Shown: positions 10,021 through 19,537 of the stretch, one piece after another
Position numbering within the stretch: the stretch's first letter is position 1
Layout of the letters: each line of letters opens with the position of its first letter
Origin: Perkinsela sp. pyNocScin1
Taxonomy: Eukaryota; Euglenozoa; Kinetoplastea; Prokinetoplastida; Perkinselidae
Direction of reading: 5' to 3'
Length of the DNA stretch: 64,000 nt
Assembly: GCA_964019655.1 (NCBI GenBank)
Contig: CAXHTR010000007.1
Location: 186,001 to 250,000, forward strand
Translations under genes and position numbers: made by a program
Notes under the pieces: model-generated
Databases searched by the model: none
What the model saw: only the letters and a program-made list of their open reading frames with translations
Told to the model about the DNA's origin: nothing

Positions 10021-10140
10021 TCTGCTCTCTCTCTTTGTAGAAATGATAGACGAAAGAAAATAAGACTGCAGTCTCCAAAGACACGGCTCATCTGGCTGAT
10101 CATTGCTTTGTATTACCACTTCATCATCATATAATTCTAA

Positions 10141-10902
10141 ATGTACTTCTAGCTCCTCACTTGAATCGACGCACCGATCGCCAAGTTTGACAAAGCGCTC
10201 ACGCCCGACCAGGATATGCTCGAGCTCGCCGACCGAGACTTTACAGAGGCAGCAAAGGGGGCCTTTCACAACAGCCAAGGCATTTTCAGGGAAGTCGGCG
10301 AGTGGCCCGGCATTCAGATCAACAGCGACGGAAAGGTCAGCAAGTTCCTTCTCCCAAATTATTTTTCGTTCTATCGAAGAGGGTCACGGATACACTTTGA
10401 CTGCATACCCGAGACCACACAGGAGGTGAATTTTGATGGCAACGCCTTTCTGGGGACCTTGGCTACAGCAACGCTCCCCTTCAACCTGGAAATCCTCCGG
10501 GCAGATTATAATCAGCTGTCAAGCACGTTGGACCTCTCGAGCTTACCCCCAAAAATGCAAGTGCTGTGCCTCTCCTTCAATAAGCTCACGGGGAGTGTCA
10601 ACCTGACGAATCTGTCGGAAAACCTCAAAGAGCTCTCACTGATGAGTAACGCTTTTTCAGGTGGCGTCGATTTCACGGCGCTGCCACGGTGCATGGAGTA
10701 CCTGCTGCTCAAGCTGAATTCGCTTAATGGGAGCGTGGACCTTATGCACATTCCAGCGAGCATGCAGATGCTCGACATCAGCTGGAACCAGTTTGTGGGG
10801 ACAATCGACTTTTTTGTGTGCCGCAAGAATGGCGTCACAGTCATGGCGGTGCAGAATAAGCTGACCGCAGTGCTCAACAAGGGGGATAAGCAGTCGGTAT
10901 AG
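10141..10902 (+). pseudogene. LRR gene, long form, two stops in the leader
   Basis: From ATG 10141 the frame reads M-Y-F-stop-L-L-T-stop-I-D-A-P-I-A-K-F-D-K-A-L-T-P-D-Q. TAG at 10150-10152 and TGA at 10162-10164 fall inside the leader, and the rest of the frame (10165-10902) is clean. The cap is V-G-E-W-P-G-I-Q-I, both cysteines lost, followed by about seven good LRRs (N-A-F-L-G-T-L-A-T, N-K-L-T-G-S-V-N-L, N-A-F-S-G-G-V-D-F). A 228-residue leaderless product could start at an inner codon but would lose secretion. Confidence 0.75.
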
Positions 10903-11523
10903 ATTGAGGTGCCGTCAGTATGATGAATGGCCATTGTTGTAGTCATGATTGATGAGATCTCATTGATGATGAGAGAATATAGTAAAGTGTAAAGATCGAG
11001 TAGGAAAGAGTCAGGTGGAATGTTGCGGAGCAGAGGTGAGAAAGTTTTCGTACGTTTTCCTTTGTCAACTTGAGAAGAAAGTCTTGAAAATGAGAAACAT
11101 TCAAACTGATATCGAGATACTGTCAATGAGGCATCTTCCTTTCAGGCATTTCAGTCCTCAGGCTCTTTACGTGGTAAAATATTGATAAGAGAAAAGTAAA
11201 GGAAGCTTGTGAAAATTAAGGTTGGACTGCGCTTTCCAGTCTTTGAAGTTTATCGGCTGCAGCATCATGGGCAAGAAGAAGTCCAAGAAGTCAAGATAAG
11301 CGAAGCAAGCAAGCCGGCGCACATGGAGAATGAACATAGCTCCACTATGCGCACACCAAACTTGCGTTTTGAGAAAAATTTTGTCCCAAAGACCTCATAA
11401 CTTGAGTCAAATGGCTACTTACAGGCTGATTACGACTTGCATGTCACAGCAGATCTTTCAATCTCGAGTGTAGAGATTAAAAAAGGTTTTCGAGTTTTCA
11501 AGTTAACTCGTACATTCTCCGAA
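10903..11523 (+). other. Intergenic region
   Basis: No supported gene. A 63-codon + strand frame at 11209-11400 has no family features. Pyrimidine-rich immediately before 11524. Confidence 0.45.
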
Positions 11524-11733
11524 ATGCTTCCCACCATCTTTCTTCCATCCATTGAATCGACCCTCGGCCGGCTCGACCCGGCGCTCATGTCCACGCAAGC
11601 CTGCATGTAGGTCTTCATCGGCGGGACCAAGAACAAGTCCCGGCTCACCGAAAACTATGGCAGTTTTCTCGACATCGAGCAGTGGGCCTGCCTCGAGTTT
11701 GATGATGACCAGAACGTCACCGAGGTGCTTTAA
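11524..11733 (+). pseudogene. N-terminal fragment of an LRR gene, one stop
   Basis: ATG 11524: M-L-P-T-I-F-L-P-S-I then L-G-R-L-D-P-A-L-M-S-T-Q, followed by TAG 11608-11610, then the cap in the same frame with D-I-E-Q-W-A-C-L-E-F (cap cysteines displaced) and V-T-E-V-L before TAA 11731-11733. LRRs are absent; the copy was cut at the end of the cap. A short remnant (V-S-N-N-R-L-like) may follow. Confidence 0.75.
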
Positions 11734-12034
11734 GTTTCTGTTGGAATCTGCGTGTTCGGGGCCTCTGCGAAATAGATGTGTCGAACAATAGGCTAGGGCG
11801 GATCTACAAATTTCTATCTGCCTGTACGGTAAAGAGTGATGAAAACCAAGTCACAACAGTGAAGCTTTTTTCAGAATGAGAACGCACTAATACGCACACG
11901 AACGATCAGTTTACACTTTGTTATTTTATCTAAGTATAAACATAAGAGAAAATTTGTAGAACTTTCCTCGATTATTTCTATGCATTCACTTTTCACCCCT
12001 TATCGTCTCTCCTACTTACTTCCCATCTTCAACC
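11734..12034 (+). other. Intergenic region
   Basis: No gene supported. 11985-12034 is a long pyrimidine-rich tract immediately before the next ATG. Confidence 0.45.
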
Positions 12035-12688
12035 ATGCTCATCCACCTCCTAACAGCTGACCTTGCCGCCATTGGCCGCATCGACCCGTCCATGCTCGAC
12101 GACCAAAGCCGAATCGAGCTCTTCTTCACACCAGATGATTACAAAGCGTCACGAGAAGCGCTCAAGGGGAGTGTAGACGACACGTGCACCTGGATCGGCA
12201 TCGAGTGCACTGCGGAAAAGCGCATAGCCGTTATCTCCTGGCACAGCCTCGATTTTGTCCTTGCCGGGACTCTCAGTCTCTCAATGCTCCCTCCCACGCT
12301 CCAGCGCTTCAACCTCTTCGAGCAGCTCCTCGCCGGAGAAATAGAAACGAGAGATTTACCCCCAGCGCTCGAAAGCTTCTGTGTACAGGATTGCCTGATG
12401 ACTGGCACAGTAGACGCAAGTGCACTCCCTGTCGGCCTGCGACAGTTCGTCGTTGTTGGCAACAAAATTACTGAAATATCTCCAATATGCAACTTCCCAG
12501 CCAAACTGCTGTACTTTTCCATTCGAGAGGAGCTCGTCAATCAGGACAGAATTTTGCTTGGAAAATTCCCGAGCGGCGACTTCCGTGCGAACTTGCTGAA
12601 CTGCCAAATTCAGAATGTTGAGTTTGAAGACATGGCCGATGAGCGATTCGCCTCATACGCATCTTATAAGGGATTTCGAGTGGCATAA
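12035..12688 (+). CDS. LRR protein, short form, 217 aa
   Basis: ATG 12035: M-L-I-H-L-L-T-A-D leader, then I-G-R-I-D-P-S-M-L-D-D-Q-S-R-I-E-L-F-F-T-P-D-D, the subgroup's helical cap. T-C-T-W-I-G-I-E-C holds both cysteines. LRRs: L-A-G-T-L-S-L, L-A-G-E-I-E-T, M-T-G-T-V-D-A, then the irregular I-S-P-I-C-N-F-P unit and C-cap L-G-K-F-P with L-L-N-C-Q-I-Q-N-V-E-F-E-D. First gene of a tandem run of five short forms up to 16430. Confidence 0.88.
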   Translation: MLIHLLTADLAAIGRIDPSMLDDQSRIELFFTPDDYKASREALKGSVDDTCTWIGIECTAEKRIAVISWHSLDFVLAGTLSLSMLPPTLQRFNLFEQLLAGEIETRDLPPALESFCVQDCLMTGTVDASALPVGLRQFVVVGNKITEISPICNFPAKLLYFSIREELVNQDRILLGKFPSGDFRANLLNCQIQNVEFEDMADERFASYASYKGFRVA

Positions 12689-12795
12689 ATAATAAAATAG
12701 TTACATGATTTTGGCAAATGATAGTGGAAAGTAATAGTGGAAAGCTATTGTGGAATGTTTTATTGTACTTTCCCTTTGCATTTCATTTTATCCGA

Positions 12796-13457
12796 ATGCT
12801 CTACCCACTCCTCTATTCGCTTGATACATAACCCATGGGCCGCATAAGCTCATCCGTGCTCACACAGCAATAGTGCATGGAGCTTCTGCGCACACCTGAT
12901 GACCTGCTTGTTCCTTGTACGCACGTGAAGGTGACCCTGATGATGCGAGCTCGTGGGGCAACTGCGACTGTGACGCTAATGGAATTCTCAGAAATATGCA
13001 ATTTCATCCATTGTTCGGAAATATCTCTGGGTGAATCAATTTCAGCATGCTGCCCAAGGCCCTCACAAGACTGAACATGGCGAGGCTTGGTCTCTATGGG
13101 CCCATTGATACGAGCAGTCCCCCCCTCGGCATGAACCACTTTTCGCTGATGAACTGCCATTTCTTGGGGACAGTCGACCTCGGGAATCTGCCAAGGGCAC
13201 TCGTGTACTTCTTGATGCAGGGCAATGCGATACAAAGCGTTCAAAATGTACGGAATCTACCAGAGACGATTTGTACGTTGAATTTCAATGATCAGAGCGT
13301 GGAAATGGACTCTGTTCATATTGAAAAGCGACTAAGTGACTTTCAGTTCCTTATTGACCTTCGGCAGTGCTTTATCGCGAATGTGACGTTTCATAGCCCA
13401 GGAGATTTCAAGCATGTGCTTGCCGATGGCCTGAAGCAAACAGGCAGAGTAGGTTGA
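12796..13457 (+). pseudogene. LRR gene, short form, degraded
   Basis: ATG 12796 starts M-L-Y-P-L-L-Y-S-L-D-T then TAA, and later Q-Q-stop-C-M-E-L-L-R-T-P-D-D. A frame change near 12905-12930 is needed to read E-G-D-P-D-D-A-S-S-W-G-N-C-D-C, the cap. TGA 13032-13034 precedes I-N-F-S-M-L-P-K-A-L, and from there the frame is clean to 13457 with LRRs (F-L-G-T-V-D-L-G-N-L-P) and the V-Q-N-V-R-N-L-P unit. At least three stops and one frameshift. Confidence 0.85.
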
Positions 13458-13846
13458 TACTTTGCAAATTCATACACATCAGCATGAAGTGTTCTTTCGT
13501 TTTCGACAGCTCTGATGCTTGAAATTCTCCTTCCCTTAATCGAACTCTCACATTTTTGAGACAAGGTCGCTCAGATTGCTTAACTCTACAACATCTGCAT
13601 CAAGGACGCAATGGACTTCGTTATAGAGTCTATATTGAAAAAGAATAAAGCTTGGCGCAGTACACTGTACAGCACACTGTAGAGTTGAAACTATATCCAT
13701 GATAGATACCCATGCCTATCTTCATACACATATCCTACCCCATTCACTCGCAGCCTTTTTACTACCTTAATCTATTTGCAGTTGCGGTAAAATCCTTTTT
13801 TGTGGCAACTGTAGACTTTTGCTCGTCATTTTTATCGACCTAGCGA
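13458..13846 (+). other. Intergenic region
   Basis: Nothing coding seen. A small partial direct repeat (ACACTGTACAG, 13661-13682). Confidence 0.45.
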
Positions 13847-14470
13847 ATGCTATCACTCCTTCTCTCCGATGCGACACCAGCCGGCCGCTTTGCTGCCGAT
13901 ATGCTGACCCCACAGCAAAGGATGGAGCTGCTTTTCACACCAGACGACGACGAAGATGCACGGGCACAGCTCAAGGGAGATCCCGAAGATGCGTGCACAT
14001 GGCTTAAGGTACAGTGTGACAGAGATGAAAACTTCCAGAAGATCAGCTGGTACAGCACGTACTTGACCTTGAGCGGCTCTGTGGACTTTGCTATGCTTCC
14101 TCAAACGCTCATGGAGATCTATATCGTTCGACAGGCTATCAGAGGAACGATTAAGACCTCGAAATTTCCGGAAACACTGAATAAGTTCCTCATTCACTCG
14201 TGTTTTATGAGTGGTCTCCTCGACATCGATAGTCTTCCGCCGAATTGTATTTTATTCGTCATCATTGGCAATCAAATTGATGGCATCTCAGCTTTTTCAA
14301 ACCTGCCGGATACGCTCGAAGTCTTTCGGATTAATGAGCCGGGCCTTACGGGAAAAGTCGTCCGTATCGGTACGCTTCCAGCATCCAAGCTCAAGATCAA
14401 CCTGAAGGGCTCGAACGTGCAGTCTTTGGTCCATGAGAATCCACTCGACGAGAGTCGTGTGCTTCTCTGA
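13847..14470 (+). CDS. LRR protein, short form, 207 aa
   Basis: ATG 13847: M-L-S-L-L-L-S-D-A leader, A-G-R-F-A-A-D-M-L-T-P-Q-Q-R-M-E-L-L-F-T-P-D-D. Cap A-C-T-W-L-K-V-Q-C. LRRs L-S-G-S-V-D-F-A-M-L-P, I-R-G-T-I-K-T, M-S-G-L-L-D-I, then S-A-F-S-N-L-P and C-cap I-G-T-L-P-A-S-K-L. Closest in form to 14655 and 24688. Soluble; secretory by its leader. Confidence 0.87.
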   Translation: MLSLLLSDATPAGRFAADMLTPQQRMELLFTPDDDEDARAQLKGDPEDACTWLKVQCDRDENFQKISWYSTYLTLSGSVDFAMLPQTLMEIYIVRQAIRGTIKTSKFPETLNKFLIHSCFMSGLLDIDSLPPNCILFVIIGNQIDGISAFSNLPDTLEVFRINEPGLTGKVVRIGTLPASKLKINLKGSNVQSLVHENPLDESRVLL

Positions 14471-14654
14471 TAATGCGCCCATCGTCATATTCTTTACGCA
14501 ATGTTCTCTTTGTGGTAATCATTTGGTGAATGAGACCATGTGGGGGAAATAACATCAAAAATGTAGAAGTTTTTAAAGTTTCTCACTAACACTTTCTGAA
14601 GGAACTACCGATTAAGCACGCTTAGTCAAATCAACCGCTTTTTACGCTTCTGCA

Positions 14655-15293
14655 ATGTTTTTCATCCTCGCTGCCGACATCGGACACCTCGGTCGCTTTG
14701 ACCCTTCTATGCTCGACGACCACGCCATCATGGAGCTATTCTTCATCCCTGACAACATTGACGCGGCGCGCGATGCCCTCGGTGGGGACCCAGACGACGC
14801 GTGCACTTGGAAGCAAGTCAAATGCTCGCCAGATGGGAACATCATAAAGATCGACTGGTGCTCGTACAACATCGGAAAGATCGCTGGGTCGTTTGACTTT
14901 ACAAAGTACCCACCGCACATTGTGAGCCTCAACCTCTACGACGAGCAATTCGTCGGCGAGGTGAACACCGCAGCACTCCCAGCCACAATGCAGGATATTA
15001 CTCTCCAGGCCTGCAGGTTCACTGGGACTCTGGACGTGGGCGCCCTGCCGCCGAGCCTGGAATCGTTTGTCGTCTGCGAGAATAGAATCACAGCTCTCGT
15101 CAATGTGTGCAATCTGCCTGATTCGCTCCGCTGCTTTGCCGTTCAAGAGGTGTACATCGAGGGAAAATCTATTCGGATCGGCCGTCTCCCAGACAGCAAG
15201 CTCGAACTTCGCTTGGAAAAGTGCCGATTCGCAAGCATTGAGTGTGAAAATCCCGATGATGTAACCCGCGTGAAACTGCAGTACGGGCAGTAA
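14655..15293 (+). CDS. LRR protein, short form, 212 aa
   Basis: ATG 14655: M-F-F-I-L-A-A-D leader, L-G-R-F-D-P-S-M-L-D-D-H-A-I-M-E-L-F-F-I-P-D-N. Cap A-C-T-W-K-Q-V-K-C. LRRs I-A-G-S-F-D-F, F-V-G-E-V-N-T, F-T-G-T-L-D-V-G-A-L-P; then V-N-V-C-N-L-P and C-cap I-G-R-L-P-D-S-K-L-E-L-R-L-E-K-C. Only 184 bases separate it from 13847, consistent with tandem duplication. Confidence 0.88.
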   Translation: MFFILAADIGHLGRFDPSMLDDHAIMELFFIPDNIDAARDALGGDPDDACTWKQVKCSPDGNIIKIDWCSYNIGKIAGSFDFTKYPPHIVSLNLYDEQFVGEVNTAALPATMQDITLQACRFTGTLDVGALPPSLESFVVCENRITALVNVCNLPDSLRCFAVQEVYIEGKSIRIGRLPDSKLELRLEKCRFASIECENPDDVTRVKLQYGQ

Positions 15294-15800
15294 TATACAA
15301 AATAGAAGAGATACGGTATCGGCTGCATATGATTGTTTTAAAAGGGATCGATGTGGTTCTATTACTGGACTATACTTTTGTACTTTCAAAATGCTTTCTG
15401 TGTCTGTAGCAAAAGGATGTGCTTCATTAATCAAGAGTTTGAGGTCAAAAAAACGAGCAGACATTCTCTGACGAACATTTTGTGAAATATTCCAGCTTGA
15501 GGCAAGAAGGGGAGTCTGAAGGTTATGGTTCACTCATGGAGCTCCTGGTTTCAGGACTTTACGACCGAGTCACACAAACTTGTTCAAGACAAACACGGTG
15601 TGCTCGTCGACAGAGACAACGGGGGAGGCGTAGAGCTCGATACAGATAACCATGTTCTGCGATTGACTGTCTCGAGGTAGACATTAAGGGTAGGTTGAAA
15701 TTTGAATACATTGATTCAATCTCCGAGCGACATTGTGTGAAAAATTCAGCCCCATTTTCGCGAAATGTGTGACAATATGCCTCAAAATTTTCATAAATCA
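15294..15800 (+). other. Intergenic region with one small open frame
   Basis: A 51-codon + frame (ATG 15525 to TAG 15678-15680) translates to coding-like text (V-Q-D-K-H-G-V-L-V-D-R-D-N-G-G-G) but matches nothing I know. The next gene's frame is also open from ATG 15765. Confidence 0.4.
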
Positions 15801-16430
15801 ATGTTCTTTCTCCTGTGCGCCGACGAGCCAAGCATTGGCCGCTTCGACGCTTCACTCGCGAGTGACCACCAGCGCATGCAGCTGTTCTTCCTCCCAGATG
15901 ACCCAGATGAGATCGAGGAAGAGCTGGACGGCGATATCGACGACTCGTGCACGTGGGAGGGGGTCATCTGTGACAGCGACAAGCGAATCACATCGATCTA
16001 CTGGATGCCGACCAAAGAGGCCTTTATCACCCTTGAGGGTTCAATTGACTTTCCCATGATGCCAAGATTTGTGACCACTTTCTACGTCGTCAACCAAGCA
16101 CTGCGGGGGAAGGTCGCGCTGGATGCACTCCCACGGGTAATAGAGCACCTCATGTGTATAAAGTGTCAGTTTTCTGGGACTTTGAACTTGTCGGATATGC
16201 CGGAAACACTGCAGCAGATCGTTTTCAAAGCGAATTGGATCGAGGCGATCGAGGGTCTCTGCAGCCTACCAGAAACGCTGACCAAAGTCGAAATTGCTGA
16301 GCAGAATCTGTGCAAGAAGGCGCTGGCGATTGGGGTCCTCGGAGAGGGCATCAAGATCGACTTGGCTGGCTGCCGGCTCGATGATGTGCAGTTTGCGAGA
16401 GACGCGGATCGAAGCAAGGTGTGGCTTTGA
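15801..16430 (+). CDS. LRR protein, short form, 209 aa, last gene of the + cluster
   Basis: I start at ATG 15801 (M-F-F-L-L-C-A-D-E-P then I-G-R-F-D-A-S-L); an in-frame ATG at 15765 would add 12 polar residues before the leader. Cap S-C-T-W-E-G-V-I-C after an acidic stretch E-E-E-L-D-G-D-I-D-D. LRRs L-E-G-S-I-D-F-P-M-M-P, L-R-G-K-V-A-L, F-S-G-T-L-N-L; E-G-L-C-S-L-P; C-cap I-K-I-D-L-A-G-C-R-L. It is the last + strand gene before the strand switch. Confidence 0.86.
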   Translation: MFFLLCADEPSIGRFDASLASDHQRMQLFFLPDDPDEIEEELDGDIDDSCTWEGVICDSDKRITSIYWMPTKEAFITLEGSIDFPMMPRFVTTFYVVNQALRGKVALDALPRVIEHLMCIKCQFSGTLNLSDMPETLQQIVFKANWIEAIEGLCSLPETLTKVEIAEQNLCKKALAIGVLGEGIKIDLAGCRLDDVQFARDADRSKVWL

Positions 16431-16968
16431 GGTGAGTGAGGGATATTTGTGAGATGAATGATTCATTTGATACAGAAATGGACGTAGAGAGATGTTTCTA
16501 GCGTATTTTTGAATTCAATTTTCATTTTGCATGAAGCATGGATGAGATGTGCATTGCATTGAAGCAAACTCATGACAGGAATTTCCGCTGTACTGTTCGC
16601 TAGGGCGGAGATAGCCGCCAATTCGTCTCAAATATTGAATTTTGGTTATCAGCGCTTAACCTTCAGATTATCCCCGAGCGGATACCAGTCGAAGGTGCTG
16701 TTCATACACGTAGAAGGTCCAATCTTTTGTCGTATCGGGGGGAAAGCGACATGAATACAGAATATGCGAAATAGATGAATTGAATTGGATGTCATTCCTC
16801 GCTTTTTTTAGATCATTTTGCATACAAAAAGGCACACCTCTCGCACTTCAGGCGCTTTAGAGTCATTGAGTCTTTTAAAAATAACTCACAACGTACAACA
16901 GTCAACGCACTGAAAAAATGTTTCCTCAAAAGAAAGCGATATCAATTTAAAAATCCCACTCTCTTACC
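16431..16968. other. Convergent strand-switch region
   Basis: The + strand cluster ends at 16430 and the - strand cluster's 3'-most gene ends at 16969. A 60-codon + frame at 16572-16754 has no family features. No hairpin or tRNA seen. In kinetoplastids such convergent regions are transcription-termination sites between polycistrons; that role here is inference. Confidence 0.6.
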
Positions 16969-17955
16969 TCAGAGCACCATATACGTCACATCATTGCCCC
17001 GCATATCAAAGGCCTTCGTAATTTTGTTGCCCCGCAGTCCGAGCCCGCCGCTGATCAGGAACCCCATGTCGACCCGCATTGTCCCCTCCAGCCGGTTGTC
17101 GCTCAGGTCGAGCACCCGGAGGCCTTTCGGGACGGCTTCCACCAGTATACTCCCGCAAAATTTATTGCCCTTGGCCCGAAAGTGTCGCAGTGAGGCTGGG
17201 AGGCTGCGGAGGTCCAACTCTCCCTCGAGTGCATTGTTGCTGAGCCATATCCGGTCGAGAGAGTCTGGTAGGTGCAGGAGGTTCACAGACCCGTGAAAAC
17301 GGTTGGTCGAGAGGTTGAGCTCCTGGATAACTGGTGGCAGCGCTGTCAGATTTAAATTCCCTATGAATTCATTCTCACTGATGTTCAGAGACTGCAGCGG
17401 CCGTGGGAGCTTCGTGAGCACAACAGTCCCCGTAAAACTGTTCTTGGAGAGGTTGATGGACGCCAAATCTGTTGGAAAACCTGTGAAGTCAATTTCCCCT
17501 GTGAATTTGTTGCCTCTGAGGTTCAGCTCCATCAATGATTGGGGCAGAAAACTTGAAGAAATCGACCCATGCATGTCTGTGCAGATAATTTCCAGCGTGA
17601 TGAGGTTTTCCGGGAGTTGGGCTGTGTTGAGCGTCCCCGTGAGCAAATCGTCGCGGATGTACAGCTTTTGGACTGTGGCCGGCAGCCAGTCGAGCGCGAG
17701 GCTGCCGATTCTCAGAAAAATGTCGAGCCAGCGGATGGCGATAACTTCGCCGCTTTCGCTGACCTTGACACCAACCCAGGTGCTGACGTCGAGGAAATCG
17801 CCGCAATCGTCGCGGAACATGGCCATATCGGCATAATCGTTCAGAAAGAGCTCCATGCAGGTCTGCTGGGAGAGAAGGGACGGGTCAACGCGGCCAACGT
17901 GGTGCGCGTCGGCGTGGGATAGGGGATGGATAGTGAGAAGTAGGGTGCAGTACAT
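16969..17955 (-). CDS. LRR protein, long form, 328 aa
   Basis: ATG at 17955: M-Y-C-T-L-L-L-T-I-H leader, V-G-R-V-D-P-S-L-L-S-Q-Q. The cap reads V-S-T-W-V-G-V-K-V: the Trp and G-V stay but both cysteines are lost. Ten LRRs follow (L-T-G-T-L-N-T, N-K-F-T-G-E-I-D-F, N-S-F-T-G-T-V-V-L, N-E-F-I-G-N-L-N-L, N-R-F-H-G-S-V-N-L, N-A-L-E-G-E-L-D-L). A clean, well-ordered solenoid ending in a short cap with G-G-L-G-L-R-G-N-K-I. First gene of the - arm. Confidence 0.88.
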   Translation of the reverse strand: MYCTLLLTIHPLSHADAHHVGRVDPSLLSQQTCMELFLNDYADMAMFRDDCGDFLDVSTWVGVKVSESGEVIAIRWLDIFLRIGSLALDWLPATVQKLYIRDDLLTGTLNTAQLPENLITLEIICTDMHGSISSSFLPQSLMELNLRGNKFTGEIDFTGFPTDLASINLSKNSFTGTVVLTKLPRPLQSLNISENEFIGNLNLTALPPVIQELNLSTNRFHGSVNLLHLPDSLDRIWLSNNALEGELDLRSLPASLRHFRAKGNKFCGSILVEAVPKGLRVLDLSDNRLEGTMRVDMGFLISGGLGLRGNKITKAFDMRGNDVTYMVL

Positions 17956-18414
17956 TGAAGAGAGAAAGAGAGATGAAAATATAGTGTTGGAATGGCATTT
18001 GAACTTAATGGTCTTCCAAGTGTCTCATGCAGGATGCGATCGAATGACATGAGCGGAATCTGGCTATATATACGTCCAATGACTATTTTCGCAGTGTGCC
18101 CGTTGACTTCCTTCGTACATTTCCATTTATCTGTGCACTCGATCACTTTGGCGCGCTGCGTGTATGCGTGCAGAATCTGTCAAAAATTATTTCCGCAGTA
18201 TTCAGTTAACCGAAGATTACTTGGGCTCTATTCAGTTCTTTCAGCATTCCTAGAAGATAAGCATATATGTAGATTTACATAGAATAAATCCCAGATGAAT
18301 CTCTCTCTGCGATTTCATTGCATTTCATAATAGTTAGACTTTTATCGATGAAGCGGTTGAATTCTCTGGAAATAACACTTAGAATCTTGAGTCTTAGACC
18401 ATCTCTGCACACAA
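17956..18414 (-). other. Intergenic region
   Basis: No gene supported; one TATATATA-like stretch near 18063. A 96-codon + frame at 17992-18282 is not convincing. Confidence 0.45.
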
Positions 18415-19116
18415 TCAAAAATAATACTTTGCACTCCGCGGGACAAAGTCCCCGCCAATGAAGATGCTTGTCTCATTGTCCATCCCCTCGAGCAGTGGGA
18501 TAGTAGATTTGATCTTATTCCGGCCAAGCGCGATAACCTGCAGACTTTTTGGCAACGGACCAAAGTGCACTGTCTCCTGCCGGATGCTGCAGCACTCGAG
18601 CTCGAGGCGCACAAGGGTCTCCGGCAGGTGGATAAGCTTGAGCGGCCCTTTGATCTTGTTATTCGATAGTGTCACGTAGACAATGCTTGGCGGTAGGCTC
18701 TGGAGGTCCACTGTGCCATAAATTTGATTGTGCGAGATCTTGAAGGCATACAGCTCCCGTGGGAGCGTTCGAGTCTGTAATTTATAGCGCTGGCTGCAAT
18801 TTTCAATGTCAAGCGTGCGGACTGTCGGTGGTAGGTGGTCAATAGCAAAGTTTCCAGTTATCATCGAGCGTACGCCAAAGCCTGTGAGTGTCTTACCGTC
18901 TTTGGCGCATTCCACGATGAAATTCTTTTTAGACTGCCAGCAGCAAATATTATCGTACGATAGCCCGTCGCTCACGCCTGCAAGAAATGAATGTAAAATT
19001 GCGGAAAAGAATTGCTCGAGGATTGCTGTCTGATGCAGTTGAATGTGAGATTGCAGAATCTGTGACGTATCAGCACATTAAGATGGAATGCTCAGCGCAA
19101 GGACGAGGTAGTGCAT
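18415..19116 (-). pseudogene. LRR gene, G-T-I-D-L-Q subfamily, one TAA in the leader
   Basis: ATG 19116 gives M-H-Y-L-V-L-A-L-S-I-P-S, TAA at 19078-19080, then C-A-D-T-S-Q and 220 clean codons to 18415: an L-E-Q-F-F helix, an N-terminal cap with C-C-W, F-A/G-x-R-S-M-I-T-G-N-F, and LRRs N-Q-I-Y-G-T-V-D-L-Q-S-L-P and N-K-I-K-G-P-L-K-L. The C-A-D after the stop lines up with the leader end of its relative at 20585-21270. One nonsense change kills an otherwise intact gene, unless the stop is read through. Confidence 0.8.
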
Positions 19117-19537
19117 AGAATATTAGATTTTTGTATAGAGAACAAAGATTCACTAAGAGAATGGCTTAAAGTTTTATTTTACATCTTTTACACTTGAAAT
19201 CATCAGAAAGCTACGCACCAATAGATTTTCCCACTTTGCTGTCGATCATTGTTTCTGCCTTCTGCCACATTTCGTATTTGCTTGAGCTGCCGTGAATGCC
19301 AACGTATTTCATATCCCGAGATACCTTCTGCTTATCCAGTATCACCAAAAATCCCTTTGCTTGCCATCAAAGTTTGACAGCTCCCAAACAATACGAGTTT
19401 GCTCTCTTGCATTTCACGGCGACATTAATAACAACACTCAGAAGCCAATTTATACATTGTTTTTTGAGACTTTGAATATGTTTTATCTAGGTTCACAAAT
19501 CCAAGTACCAAAATTAAGAGAACTCGTCATAAGCAGA
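19117..19537 (-). other. Intergenic region with a possible coding relic
   Basis: On the minus strand, 19211 to about 19370 reads K-G-F-L-V-I-L-D-K-Q-K-V then K-Y-V-G-I-H-G-S-S-S to TAG 19211-19213, and one frame over, upstream, T-R-I-V-W-E-L-S-N-F-D-G-K. This looks like the decayed 3' end of a non-LRR gene; no family recognised. A chance frame is possible. Confidence 0.3.

Noticed and set aside
15765-15800. ATG 15765 as start of the last + gene
   Set aside because: It adds 12 polar residues before a leader that otherwise matches the family when begun at 15801.
18976-19077. Cis-intron ending TTCATTTCTTGCAG before 18975 in the 18415 gene
   Set aside because: The frame is continuous through this segment back to the leader except for one stop, and the residues encoded match relatives, so it is coding, not an intron.
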